From: Aurelia coerulea
Lineage: Eukaryota > Cnidaria > Scyphozoa > Semaeostomeae > Ulmaridae
Length of the DNA: 64,000 bases
Direction of reading: 5' to 3'
Assembly: GCA_039566865.1 (NCBI GenBank)
Contig: CM076944.1
Span: forward strand, 5,912,501-5,976,500
Program-made: the position numbers and the translations under genes
Notes under the pieces: model-generated
The model's database searches: none
The model's input: the letters and a program-made list of their open reading frames with translations, nothing else
Told to the model about the DNA's origin: nothing
Shown here: positions 21,570 through 32,792 of the stretch, piece by piece
Position numbering within the stretch: the stretch's first letter is position 1
How the letters are laid out: every line of letters begins with the position of its first letter

Positions 21570-23540
21570 GAAATAGCCAAAGTTACTTACCAATTCTACT
21601 TACCTTTATGTCTAGATAGCAAACGTTATTTCTTCAGGGAAACAATGTTTGATACGGTGGAACAAATAAAAAAGGACTTACAGAATAACAAACGTAGTAT
21701 CTAAAGATTTCAGTTGATATGAAGTGTAGTAACCAAAGCTACTTACCCATTCTGCTTACCTTGATGTCAGACAAAATAGTTGTCCTTCAGGAGGAAAGTG
21801 TGGTACATTGACATTAATAGCCAAATACTGAAATGTAAATGTAACATCTAATGACTTTAGTTGATATGAATTGAAGTAACCAAAGTTATTTACCAATTCT
21901 ACTTACTTTCTGTTCAGATAACAAATAGTTGCTCTTTAGGAGGAAAGTGTGGAACATTGAAATGAGTAACCAAGTACTGACATGTAAATGTAACATCTAA
22001 AGCCTCCAGCTTATATGAATTGAAGTAACCAAAGCTAATTACCATTTCTACTTACCTTTATGTCAGATAACAAATAGTTGTTCTTCAGGAGGAGAATGTG
22101 GTACCTTGAAATTAGTAGCCAAATATTGACATGTAAATGTAACATCTAAACACTTTAGTTGATATGAATTGAAGTAACCAAAGTTACTTACCAATTCTAC
22201 TTACCTTTCTGTTCAGATAACAAATAGTTGTTCTTTAGGAGGAAAGTGTGGAACATTGAAATGAGTAACCACGTGATGACATGTAAATGTAACATCTAAA
22301 GACTTTAGTTGATATGAATTGAAGTAATCCAAGTTACTTACCAATTCTACTTACCTTTATGTCAGATAGCAAATAGTTGTCCTTCAGGAGGGAAATGTGG
22401 TACCTTGACATTAGTAGCCAAATACTGACATTTAAATGTAACATCTAAGGACGTCAGTTGATATGAATTGAAGTAACCGAAAGTTACTTACCAATTCTAC
22501 TTACCTTTATGTCAGATAACAATTAGTTGTACTTCAGGAGGGAAATGTGGTACCTTGAAATTAGTAACCAAGTACTGATATGTAAATGTAACATCTAAGG
22601 ATTTCAGTTGATATGAATTAAAGTAACCAAAAGTTACTTACCAATTCTACTTACCTTTCTGTTCAGATAGCAAATAGTTGTTCTTTAAGAGGAAAGTGTG
22701 GTACATTGAAATGAGTAACCAAGTACTGACATGTAAATGTAACATCTAAAGCCTCCAGCTTATATGAATTGAAGTAACCAAAGCTAATTACCATTTCTAC
22801 TTACCTTTATGTCAGACAACAAATAGTTGTTCTTCAGGAGGAGAATGTGGTACCTTGAAATTAGTAGCCAAATATTGACATGTAAATGTAACATCTAAAG
22901 ACTTTAGTTGATATGAATTGAAGTAACCAAAGTTACTTACCAATTCTACTTACCTTTCTGTTCAGATAACAAATAGTTGTTCTTTAAGAGGAAAGTGTGG
23001 TACATTGAAATGAGTAACCAAATATTGACATGTAAATGTAACATCTAAAGACTTCAGTTGACATGAATTGCAGTAACCAAAGTTGCTTACCAATTCTACT
23101 TACCTTTCTGTTCAGATAACAAATAGTTGTTCTTCAGGAGGAAAGTGTGGTAACTTGAAATGAGTAACCAAGTACTGACATGTAAATGTAACATCTAAAG
23201 ACTTTAGTTAATATGAATTGCAGTAACCAAAGTTACTTACCAATGCTACTTACCTTTATGTCAGATAGCAAATAGTTGTCCTTCAGGAGGGAAATGTGGT
23301 ACCTTGAAATTAGTATCCAAGTACTGACATGTAAATGTAACGTCTAAAGACTTCAGTTGACATGAATTGCAGTAATCCAAGTTACTTACCAATTCTACTT
23401 ACCTTTATGTCAGATAGCAAATAGTTGTCCTTCAGGAGGGAAATGTGGTACCTTGAAATTAGTATCCAAATACTGACATGTAAATGTAACATCTAAAGAC
23501 TTCAGTTGACATGAATTGCAGTAACCAAAGTTGCAATCTT
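21570..23540. repeat. ~150-bp satellite array (about 13 units) with paired splice-donor-like motifs
   Basis: The block CAATTCTACTTACCTTTATG...GTCAGATAACAAATAGTTG...TCAGGAGGAAAGTGTGGTACC...GACATGTAAATGTAACATC recurs with a period close to 150 bp (ACCAATTCTACTTAC near 21892, 22192, 22342, 22491, 22641, 22941, 23090, 23389). Read on the minus strand, each unit holds GGTAAGTAGAATTGGTAAGT, two donor-consensus GTAAGT motifs 14 bp apart. Subtypes differ in CTGTTCAG versus ATGTCAG. The minus ORF at 23410-23601 spans the last unit and unique sequence. Confidence 0.9.
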
Positions 23541-23682
23541 GAAAACTTCTTTCAGAACTATTTCCTTCTTTGAATACTTTTGTTGAATACTTTTGATGCA
23601 TCTATATAGTTAGTTTAATTTGCACATAATTACTTATACCGCAAAAGGACAACTAGCTTTAACAATATCATGGAAAAGTTGT

Positions 23683-23775
23683 TTGTCCGAAACTTCTTTT
23701 GTTCAAACTCTCGAAGAAGCGTCCGAAAGTTTTTGTCCAAAGCTGTTTTTCGGAAACTTTTCCGTCCGAAAGTTT
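23683..23775. repeat. Degenerate GTCCGAAA repeats
   Basis: Imperfect copies of TTTGTCCGAAACTT / CGTCCGAAAGTTTT recur about five times. The motif resembles the minisatellite at 34307-34440 (CGAAACTTCG...TTTGTCCG). Confidence 0.5.
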
Positions 23776-23814
23776 TCGAATTTAATACAGTCATGCTGAA
23801 TTTTTAGCAAATTT

Positions 23815-23930
23815 GATCAAGGATATTAGGCCTGTTTTCGAGAATTCTGAGATTGAAGAACAATTTTATAAAGTTGCTCATAACCAGGGAAATATACAGC
23901 GGATTTATACCAAACAAATTTTACTGTATT
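23815..23930. repeat. Dispersed repeat shared with 35376-35488
   Basis: Both stretches share, in order, ATCAAG..AT.TTAGGCCT, TTTTCGA/GGA.GATTCTGAGAT, a TTTTATAAAG/TTTTGTAAC block and AAC.AATTTTA, ending at an AAATTTTACTG / AAATTTTAGTG border. In the second copy the border is immediately followed by a mariner-type MITE. Confidence 0.55.
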
Positions 23931-24032
23931 AGTTGACCTGTTTTCCACACAATGATAATCAGCTTCAGTGGATCTTATGAATAGCTAACACACTACAGGC
24001 CCCCAAACGTTTTAAATGTTTTTACTGCTGAG

Positions 24033-24200
24033 GTGAGTGGCCGAGCGGCTTATACAGTTTCTGTCAGGCGATTGACGTTTAGCTCGATCGAGTGAAGTCA
24101 AACTTCTGATGGGTGACCTCTCGGAGGCCTGACCTCGCAATTCACCTCGCCGTCCTTCGCAAGGGACGTTAAACTAGGGGTCCCGTGCCTGGATGCGGCA
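24033..24200 (+). mobile_element. tRNA-like SINE head fused to a LINE tail
   Basis: GAGTGGCCGAGCGGCTTATAC (A-box TGGCCGAGCGG, 24047-24057) and a B-box-like GCTCGATCGAG about 30 bp on look like a Leu/Ser-tRNA-derived promoter. The body ends with CGTCCTTCGC...GGGACGTTAAAC...GGTCCCGTG, a block I associate with invertebrate SINEs (from memory). It runs directly into the LINE fragment at 24201. It is not a functional tRNA gene: no cloverleaf closes. Confidence 0.55.
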
Positions 24201-24740
24201 TGCATAGTGGCCTTAAATCAGCTTTTGATACCTAGAAATGCTTCCAGCCCACTTAGAATAAATTATCTCCTGCACTGCCCTATGTATGACACATTACGGC
24301 AAGGTCTTTTTGGTCATCTCGGAAACATTCCTGATTTAAACGTTTCGAGTATGGACTCCAAATCGCTTTGTAATCTACTCCTTTTTGGAAGTTCCGATTT
24401 ATGCGTGAGTGCGAATAAAATGATTATGGAGGAAACGATGTGCTTTATCGAAAACACGAAACGAATGTAGGTTAACAATCATTTGTTGGAAGGCAGCAGC
24501 TTATGTCTTATGTCCGTTATGTCTTGTATTTTGTTTTCCTTAACCGTTTTCATTTTTGTTTTTTGTTATTGTATTTAATTCTAAGAAATATTGTAAGTGC
24601 CGCCAGTCATAGTGGAAACTCAATGACCTTGTGTCTTTTTCCGCTATGATTGGCACAGTTGAATTGTAGTTGTAGTTCTTTTAGCTTTCTAAGATTTGAT
24701 AGAAAAAAAAGAAGAAAAAAAGAATAAATTATTATTAAAA
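24201..24740 (+). pseudogene. Non-LTR retrotransposon 3' end (RT C-terminus, 3' UTR)
   Basis: The frame to the stop at 24468-24470 encodes LNQLLIPRN, INYLLHCPMYDTLRQGLFGHL, LLLFGSSDL and FIENTKRM. LLHCP.Y...R..L is the conserved His/Cys tail of LINE ORF2. About 250 bp of 3' UTR follow with an A-rich end (24701-24740, ...AATAAATTATTATTAAAAG). It is 5'-truncated and dead. Confidence 0.75.
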
Positions 24741-25434
24741 GAACTCACCTGGTAGTGTTTTATTTAGCAGAGTTACTGCTGTTTGTGAACTTTGCCAATA
24801 CAATCACCTGCAAATCCGGCTTACTATTGATATTTCCAAGAATAATTGTGCCATTGATCTGACATGTCCTACTTTATTTGGCGTTTTCATGAATAAATCT
24901 AGACTGGCTGGTGCTTTTCAAAATATCAATTGTAAATGTTTGCTTCATGGAATCTGATTGTCGGCTGTTTGTACATAACTGTTCAATTTGCAAATTTTAA
25001 AGTCAATTTCAAAATACATAGATGCAACACGAGGTTATGAAGGAAACGCTACCATTAAACGATTTCTTTTACAAATAAAAATTGTAAATATTTGAAACAT
25101 TGTAGAAATCTGTAAATTTATTTATTTGTAGCTAATTATCCTGTATTTTATTTCTGTTTTTTAACATATTTTACTTTCCTAGATAGTAGGCTTGAATTAG
25201 CTTTTATTTCGTAGCTATTGTACATATGCCTGCTTTGAAAAAATTAATATTGATAATATTAATGATAATAAGAATAATAGACCTGCGATGAAACCTTAAT
25301 CACACAAATTGATGTTTTCATCCGAAGATTATCATTGCAAATACAGTATCCTGATAACGAGACGAGCCACTCACTTTAATTAATTGATCAATAAATCTAT
25401 TGATCGATCAATCAACCAATTAATCAATCAGTCC

Positions 25435-25468
<34 letters not shown>

Positions 25469-25886
25469 CATAGCATCATTCAAGCGATCAACCACTGAGA
25501 CTACATCTACATCAGCAAAATTTTATTTCAGTTATTGAACTTGCTACTTGATTTGCTCGATTTTCTCAACGACAAAAATGATTTGAGCGAAACATCAACA
25601 AATCTGCTATATTTCTGAAATTCTTGATTTTATCTACAAGGCAATGTGAAGGGAGTTAATGATCTATTATTTTTCATTCGATATTTACTCATGACTTCTC
25701 ACGATACCCATGATTTCTGCAGATGTCTGTTCGCATGCACGACGCGACAGTTGGCCATAGATGTTTCCGAGTATCTGTCGCAGCTTCGTTTGTTTTGATT
25801 CGCTGCTTGAAAGAACAAGGACAGATTTTTGTAAGACAATAGCATGAGTTGCTTTTGTTGACATCTGAATTCAAAGCGATTAACGA
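24741..25886. other. Unassigned AT-rich stretch with an ATCA microsatellite
   Basis: A run of (ATCA)n at about 25384-25470 is degenerate on its left and perfect near 25437-25465. No coding sequence is recognised; the minus ORFs near 25689-25965 overlap an inverted-repeat arm. Confidence 0.5.
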
Positions 25887-26111
25887 TTACATAAATGGTT
25901 GCTTCAAGAGCAGCACTCCGATCGTTCTCCAGCAAATATTTCACACCTTCAACGCAGCCGACCATAATATTTTGCTTTTTATTTCATTTTGATTTGATTT
26001 GATTGAGTGCACTCAGAGGCGTGAAACATATCCTTCAGACAGGCAGATCGCTTTGTCTTTTCGGAAACCGAAATCTTTTGTTTTACAACATTTTCTCTTG
26101 CTCGACTCCCA

Positions 26112-27790
26112 AAGCATATGAGTCAAATCTTTCAATAGGGCACAGGGAAACCCGCAAATCTTCCAATTTCACGCTTATAACCCAATGATATCGCCGTATT
26201 CCGATCACATGACTGAAAATAAGGCTTTCGAGATAAATTTTCGAGTACCTTCACGAAAATATAGATATTCGAGTAATAAAGATACAGAGCTGGTTTTACC
26301 ACGAATCGATTCGAGAGGCCCCACTCCACATTTGTTTTTCTGCATTTGGTTAAAATCTCGTCAGGGATCGGCGTTACATCGAGTTTCATTCCTTCGAAAA
26401 TTGGCCTATGTTCAAGAATTCTTCAGGAACGCTACAAATAAGATATAGCTTTCAAAATTTCACATGTTACGTGAATTATGTCCAGGAATGACATGAAGGT
26501 ATTTGTTTATGCGATTTTCGAAAACCCTAGAGGAATCAAAGCTATTTGCTGCGAAGAAAGCTAATGGGCCTACCTTCACCCGCCGCAGAATCCCAGTAAT
26601 CGGCATTAAATTACTCTTTTTTGCAATAATAACCAGCGGATACATTAACGAATAACTTCACCACAAATCCAATTTCTTTCCGCCATTCAATAATCAATAA
26701 TTTCGATAAAATGTGACAAGACTTTACAGCTTCTGCAGCAAACCGTCGAAACTACCATAGATTCAAAGTTTTCTTGTTGCAAACACGTTGGAAGTCTTGC
26801 AAGACTTGCATAAAACAAAAGGTTTTGCAAGACTTAGGTCTCCTATATGACACAGCAAAATGATACCTTTGAGAATAGATTGCACACTCCTAAAGTCTTT
26901 CTATCGTTGCAAAATAAAGAGAAATTAAAACATTTCTCAAAGATTGCAAATTTCTTTGTCACATCGGAAAAGTACATAATTTGTGTAAAGAAATTTCCCC
27001 TGCAATCTATTCTCAAAGGTGTACAATCTATTATCAATGGTAACATTTTGCTGTGTCATATGGGAGATCTGAGCCTTGTACAACCTTTTGTTTTATGCAA
27101 GCTTTCCTGGTGTTTGCAACAAGAAAACTATGAATCGACGGTAGTTGGACGGTTTGCTGCAGAGGCTGTAAAGTCTTGTCACATTTTATCGAAATTATCG
27201 ATGATAAAATGGTGGAAAGAAATGGAATTTGTGGTGAAGTTATTCGTTAATGTATTCGCTGGTTATTATTGCGAAAGAGAGTGATTTAATGCCGATTACT
27301 GGGATTCTGCGGCGTGTGAAGGTAGGCCCATTAGCTTTCTTCGCAGCAAATAGCTTTAATTCCTCTAGGATTTTCGAAAATCACACAAACAAATACCTTC
27401 ATGTTATTCCTGGACATAATTCACGTAACATGTGAAATTTTGAAAGCTATATCTTATTTGTAGCGTTCCTGAAGAATTCTTGAACATAGGCCAATTTTCG
27501 AAGGAATAAAATTCGATGTAACGCCGATCCCTGATAAGATTTTAACCAAATGCAGAAAAACAAATGTGGAGTGGGGCCTCTCGAATCGATTCGTGGTAAA
27601 ACCAGCTCTGTATCTTTATTACTCGAATATCCATTTTTATTTTCGTGAAGGTACTCGAAAATTTGTCTCGGAAGCCTTATTTTCAGTCATGTGATCGGAA
27701 TACGACGATATCATTGGGTTATAAGCGTGAAATTGGAAGATTTGCGGGTTTCCCTGTGCCCTATTGAAAGATTTGACTCATATGCTGGCT
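26112..27790. repeat. Large inverted repeat: ~760-bp arms, ~160-bp spacer
   Basis: The left arm (26112 to ~26868) and right arm (~27030 to 27790) are reverse complements throughout: GCATATGAGTCAAATC / GATTTGACTCATATGC; ACCACGAATCGATTCGAGAGG; CACATGTTACGTGAATTATG; GGGCCTACCTTCAC. The spacer is itself bounded by GAGAATAGATTGCA / TGCAATCTATTCTC. ORFs on both strands are mirror images and show no protein family. Confidence 0.9.
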
Positions 27791-27844
27791 CCCAAGGTAA
27801 ACAAACGAAATTCAATTTGTTGATGAAGTCGTGCACAGACCTGT

Positions 27845-28130
27845 GCACAGACTATAGACTCGCGAAGTAGTTTCAGTTATCGCAACAACAGCAACAACAA
27901 CAACAACAACAAATTTTTGCTCAAAGTTTGAGCCTCCATCAGGCTATCTTCAGAATCAAGTAATCAATCTACGAATTACTACGTTCTGCAGTCTGCACAT
28001 GTTCCAATGACGGGAGTTTTTATTGGTTAAGATTTACGCGATCTGCGATTGTTTTGAACAATGCAGGCCGAGGTTCATCTCCCCAACAAATCAATAGCGA
28101 TAACTACGAACTTGTAATCAGTCTACACAG
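27845..28130. repeat. Small inverted repeat with CAA microsatellite
   Basis: GCACAGACTATAGACTCGCGAAG near the left pairs loosely with ATAACTACGAAC...AGTCTACACAGACTCGC on the right. (CAA)n occupies about 27883-27911. The right-hand motif GATAACTACGAAC.TGTAATCAGT recurs at 54690-54715. Confidence 0.45.
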
Positions 28131-28690
28131 ACTCGCTTGATCGCTCACCGGCCAGAACCGGTCAGAAGCGGCCAGAAAAGGCCTTATCACAAGATAATGC
28201 CCTTATACAATGTTTATTGTCAGTTTATTGATGCGAGTCGTTGCACTAGCTATCTTGAACGGCCACCTGTAGATAAGAAAAAACTAATTTTAGCAAGAGT
28301 TAACACTATTTTGATTGTCGTTATCATCAGAGTTAAGCTGCGTTTGTTATTGTTTCCATTATGGTACTATCAGTAGTTGACAGTTGGCCGTAAGGCGTAT
28401 GGTTTCGAGTTGATGCTGTGAACAAAGTAAAGTGTATCGTCAAAATATCTTAAAATTGGTACAATTTTAAAAATGTTAATAGTATTGTTTATCTATTAGA
28501 AAACAATGTCAACCCTTTTACAAATGTAAACAAAATTTGAATATGACGTTAGAACTCTTTCTTTCAAATATTATTTGGTTGTGACATTGCTGGAGAACGA
28601 TCGGAGTGCTACTCTTGAAGCAACCATTTATGTTGCCTTTCATCTGCCATTTATCAGCAACACCTTGTTAGACTCTCTCCTACGCTACTG

Positions 28691-29308
28691 AACAAGGACA
28701 GATAATGTTACAACAGGATCCGCTACTTTTGATTGACACCTAAATACCAAGCGATTTTCGATTGCAGACAAAGGAAATTAATCCCTTGTCGGTCAACTTA
28801 TAAACAAAAACAAAGCAAGCCGCAAAAGTTGCTCTGAAACCAAGGTAGCTAGCTCGCTCATTGTGCATTCCAGAAATAGTTTTTAAGAACAAATATAAGC
28901 ATATATCGAAAGAAGAAAGATATATCTAAACTTCTACCTCAGACATTTTATTTGTTTGGTTCAGAAGCTGAGCAGTAAGTGTTTTAATTACACCCAAAAG
29001 CAGGAGAATTTAATCGCCTGTCAATCCGCTTCTGAACCAAACAAATAAAATGCCCGCGGCACAAGTTCAGATATATCCTTCTTCTTTGGATTTATGATCA
29101 TGTTTTCTCTTAAAAACCATTCTGGAATGCACAACGAGCCAGGTAGCTACCTGGGTTTCAGAGCAATTCTTTCAGCTTGAATAGTTTTTGTTTATGACTT
29201 GACCAAAACCAGGCATAGAATTCTCTTTGTCTGCAATCACTAATCACTTTGTATTTGGTTGTCAACAAAAAGTAGCGGATCCTATTGTAACATTATCTGT
29301 CCTTGTTA
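28691..29308. repeat. Inverted repeat: ~280-bp arms, ~55-bp spacer
   Basis: AACAAGGACAGATAATGTTAC...GGATCCGCTAC on the left mirrors GTAGCGGATCCTATTGTAACATTATCTGTCCTTG on the right. Further anchors are GCATTCCAGAAATAG / CATTCTGGAATGC and TTTATTTGTTTGGTTCAGAAG / CTTCTGAACCAAACAAATA at the loop. The spacer is ~28976-29030. It lies directly right of the larger nested inverted repeats. Confidence 0.85.
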
Positions 29309-29350
29309 CGCAACTGTGTAAAAACGGAGACAATTGAAGCTTCTGCTCCT

Positions 29351-29395
29351 CCACAGCAGCCACACAAACGGGGCGCAATTTTTTGGGACACCCTG
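29351..29395. mobile_element. Solo right end of the 595-bp MITE family
   Basis: ACAAACGGGGCGCAATTTTTTGGGACACCCTG matches the last ~35 bp of the elements at 9405 and 29615. The rest of this copy is absent. Confidence 0.65.
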
Positions 29396-30487
29396 CAGGT
29401 AAATTCGACTTTACAAAACTTTCTCGGTTGGGATATACCTGAAAAGAGGGCCCAAAACACTCGATCAACTTGTAATTAAACTCCTCATACAGAACGTTAC
29501 GCTCGGGCGTTTCACCTCTAACTAAATTTTTAAACAGATGTTGAAATTTTTCAGTTCAATGGCAATAAATATGCAGACAGACAATATCTACTGTATCAAC
29601 CGTGAACAATTGTACAGGGTGTCCCAAAAATGGTGCCCCGTTTGCCAGAAGATTGCGACAAAGCGGCGAAAGATTCTCACCAAACATTTATATTGTGTTG
29701 CCCTCCAGATGTTCAAATAAAGCTCGCTGCGATCCCCGTAAAAATTCGTTGAAAAATGACGCAGCTATGGCCTTCAGAAGACCAAATTTGCCTGATGACT
29801 GAAACCAGCGGTCGGTAATTTTGTCTTACTATTTCACAGTGACGAATGGCTTCATGTTTGGTAAGAAATAGTTTCTATGAGGTAAGAAATAATTGAACTC
29901 TCTGATGATTATCGGAATTTTCACGAGAGCTATGATATTGGAGGCTGCTGTTTCATTTCATCCATGGAGCTATTTATAGCTGCAAAACAGTAAAACAAAA
30001 TGGCCGACCGCTGGTTTCAGTCATCAGGCAAATTTGGTCTCCTGAAGGTCATAGCTCCATCATCTTTCAACGGATTTTTATGAGGATGGTAGCAAACTTT
30101 AATTGAATATCTAAAGAGCAACATCATGCAAAAGTTTGGCGAGAATCCTTTGCCGTTTTGTTTCCATCTTCAGGCAAACGGAGCACATTTATTTGGGACA
30201 CCCTGTATTTTCTTCAATTTTCTGTGCGAAGAGTTTCTTACGATTTGATGACTTCTTTCAGTCATTTTTCAGGCATTTCACATCTATCAAATGTTCATAA
30301 AATCGGGTTTGCCTTTATTTCTAGTGCTCATAAAAACGCGAGAATAATCATTTTAATACTTCCTTCTCTCTGCTATCAAGGAAAATTCGATTCATTCAAA
30401 TCCGTCAAAAGTACTCTTGCTGCTATGAATTTTCAAGAGTGGTCAAACTGGAAACTTTTTTCTGGCTCACCAAGGGCGCCTAACTTG
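29396..30487. mobile_element. Palindromic MITE (15455/38006 family) interrupted by the 595-bp MITE
   Basis: Left part: AAATTCGACTTTAC...GGGCCCAAAACACTCGATCAACTTG. Right part: TTTCTTACGATTTGATGAC...TCAGGCATTTC...GTGCTCATAAAAACG...TGCTATCAAGGAAAATTCG, ending near TTTTTTCTGGCTCACC. The right part is the reverse complement of 38006-38240. The left terminus seems lost. The nested element is at 29615-30205. Confidence 0.6.
29615..30205. mobile_element. 595-bp mariner-type palindromic MITE, copy 2; TA TSD
   Basis: It begins CAGGGTGTCCCAAAAATGG and ends TATTTGGGACACCCTG between TA dinucleotides (29613-29614, 30206-30207). It is collinear with 9405-9999, including GACCGCTGGTTTCAGTCATC and the inner arms GAAGGTCATAGCTCC. 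Internal ORFs are by-products. Confidence 0.9.
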
Positions 30488-30510
30488 TGGGAACTGTGTT
30501 TGTTCCCAGT

Positions 30511-30752
30511 ACTGTTTTCGTGACATAGTACACAGAGTAATTGCTGTCCTGGTAGTCCGTGTATGTGATTTTCATATTCTAACGTCTGTTAGTGTTGACC
30601 AATCAAAAATCACGCTGTCTGATTCCCTGTGGTCATCTCGTATAACAGTTGCTCTCGTATTATATCAACACCTGAATTCGAAACCACACAATTATTCCTA
30701 CGTCATCTTGATAAGATAGCAATTACTCTGTGTACTATGTCACGAAAACAGT
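30511..30752. mobile_element. Foldback MITE with 35-bp perfect TIR, copy 1
   Basis: ACTGTTTTCGTGACATAGTAC...AATTGCT (30511-30545) is repeated exactly in reverse complement at 30718-30752. The interior (TTCTAACGTCTGTTAGTGTTG, CCAATCAAAAATCACGCTGTC, TCGTATAACAGTTG) recurs at 63830-63910. No target duplication is obvious. Confidence 0.8.
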
Positions 30753-31297
30753 TCTTTCTAAGAAACCAACTGTCCGCTCTGTTCTTGAAACAGAGATGGT
30801 TTTCATTTTATTTCATTTCAAGGCTAGTTTTGTCATGTCTTCCATTACTGAGAGATTCACCTAACCGCACCATAGTCCAGGAATTTCATTCTTATTACTG
30901 AAACTTTCATTTTAGCTTTTGTGAAAGAAATTTTTTAGTAATTTGTACTAATATGATAACGGCTTTGATGAAAGTCTCTCAGATCTCATGTGATAAACGG
31001 GACCGTATTAATCTTGGCAAATTATGCAAAAGTAAAGGAATCGTGGTTTGGAAGCTGTACAAAAATGGACATGGAACAATATGTTTCAGAACCAAAATAC
31101 GTAACAATTAGGCAATATATCACAAAAGATATGTAATCCCACGAAATCCTTCCTGGGCGAACCTTTGAGATCGAAAAGAGCTGTGGATAGGAAATACTGA
31201 GATTTTTTAGGGTAAATACATCGTACTTCCTTCAATGAACATCCAGGGCATTTATTTAAAGTTCTCACATTTTGCTATGGGGGTAAGCTTGTGGTAA

Positions 31298-32115
31298 GAT
31301 GGGGTGGGATATTCATTTAAGCATAAATGGCGATATCTTAAACAAATCTGACTGTGTTAAATATTTAGGCGTTTTAATAGATAGCAATCTTGCATGGAAT
31401 CAGCACATACAGCATGTCAACACAAAAATTGCAAAAAGCATTGGTATTATAGCAAAGATGAGACATTTTGCTCCAAAAAGCATCCTACTCAGCATATACA
31501 ATGCCTTCATATGTCCACATATCAACTATGGAATCATTAACTGGGGGGGGGGGGGGGAGCCTACTCAAACTTGTTAGAACCTTTAAGCAAAAATATAAAG
31601 AAAGCAATAAGAATAATGTCCTTCAAACCCCGAAATGAACCAAGTAAACCCCTTTTCAAACGTCTAAACTCTTTGAACCTAAATGACACATACACTCTAG
31701 AATGCGCAAAGTTTATGTATGATATTTCAAATAAAAACAGTACTGACTCTTTCAGCCATTTGTTCCAATTAACTAGTGAAAAACACCACATCCAAACTCG
31801 ACAAGCCACCTCTAAAAAGTTCTATGTCCCAAAAGCTAGAACGAACTATAAACGAAACTTTATTTCAAATATTGGCGTAAAAATCTGGAATAATTTACCC
31901 CAAAAATTTCGAAATTTACCCACAAAGAAAATTTTCGGAAAGCATTATAAAAATTTTTTGCTACAATCTTATTGATTACAGACTATTTAACAATCTATTG
32001 AACCCCAACCCTCTTTCTTGGACTTTCTTTTTTATTTCCTTTTCCTCTGTTTTCCCAACTGGCCTTTCTAATTAGTTATTAGCAATTATAACAAATGAAT
32101 AAAATTTTTGTGTAG
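31298..32115 (+). pseudogene. Non-LTR retrotransposon 3' end with a poly-G frameshift
   Basis: Frame 1 (31299-31540) encodes VKYLGVLIDSNLAWNQHI, IGIIAKMRHFAPK and SIYNAFICPHINYGIINWG, the RT thumb region of CR1/L2/jockey-type ORF2. A G-run at 31541-31558 shifts the frame. Frame 2 (31571-31975) resumes with KAIRIMSFK, LFKRLNSLNLNDTYTLECAKFMYDI, HIQTRQATSKKFYVPKARTNYKRNFISNIGVKIWN-type blocks and a stop. The 3' UTR reaches ATAAAATTTTT near 32110. The copy begins after the RT palm, so it is 5'-truncated, and it is the best preserved LINE tail in the window. Confidence 0.85.
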
Positions 32116-32455
32116 TTAGTATTACAGCATTTATATATTCTTATTTCAGTAACCATGTCGTTGAGGGCAAATGGCTCGAAAGCTCATTATGAGATATTTT
32201 AATTTGTCCTTTTCAGCACTTTTAGTAAGATAGATGTTTTTCATGTGCTCATACTTGTAAGCGTTCTTTCGTAGATATTATATCATCTTTTTATATTAGA
32301 CTATCATGTAAGTTTAGCTGAGAATATTCATCAAAATCAAAAATCAAAAAAATAGGACAACAAGTGTGGATAGAGTTTTAAAGTGCCACTAACTAAACCT
32401 TTCAGGAACTTTTGATTTTTCGAAGGAAAAGTACCTAATGTAGTCGATAAGAATA
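32116..32455. other. Unassigned stretch after the LINE tail
   Basis: It may still hold LINE 3' UTR (CAAAATCAAAAATCAAAAAAATAGG at about 32331-32355 looks like a tail). Nothing else is recognised. Confidence 0.4.
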
Positions 32456-32792
32456 ATTCTGAAAACGGTAGAGTTGGTAGACTTCGCAGAGAAAAATGCC
32501 AAAAGAATACACGTTTTAGATTTTTTCATTCACGAAACAAGGCTCTTTGCAATCTCTCGGAAGTCTACCAACTTTAGGAGCAGAAGGTTTCCGATGCCTC
32601 GGAAGTCTACCGTTTTCAGTAGAGCCCAAAAGAATACGTCAGAAATCTCTCGGAAGTCTACCGAAAACAGAATGACCAAAAGAATGGGCTTTCATAAAAA
32701 ATGATCTGAAGTCTGCGAAGTCTACCGTTTTCGGTAGGATGGCACCAAAAGAATGGGATTTTAGCATCTACCAACTCTACCGTTTTCAGAAG
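32456..32792. mobile_element. MITE with internal GGAAGTCTACC repeats
   Basis: TTCTGAAAACGGTAGAGTTGG at the left mirrors CCAACTCTACCGTTTTCAGAA at the right. Inside, short units combining CTCGGAAGTCTACCG, TTTTCAGTAG and CCAAAAGAATACG/GGG recur irregularly four to five times. ORFs across it reflect the repeats. Confidence 0.65.

Larger units (their letters stand above)
25887..28643. repeat. Outer ~50-bp inverted arms enclosing a large inverted repeat
   Basis: Left arm (25887-25940): ACATAAATGGTTGC, then GCACTCCGATCGTTCTCCAGC. Right arm (28587-28643): the reverse complement, GCTGGAGAACGATCGGAGTGC...GCAACCATTTATGT. The pair encloses the inverted repeat at 26112-27790 and a smaller one at ~27845-28130 (ACTCGCGAAGTAG / TAACTACGAACTTG), suggesting successive insertion. 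Confidence 0.6.

Noticed and set aside
20894..21580. Two ORFs just over 100 residues
   Set aside because: No domain, no splice or start context, AT-driven composition.
24033..24110. Functional tRNA-Leu/Ser gene
   Set aside because: A-box is good, but no cloverleaf or acceptor stem closes and it runs into SINE and LINE sequence.
25384..25470. CRISPR-like regular repeats
   Set aside because: A simple (ATCA)n microsatellite in an animal genome; no spacers.
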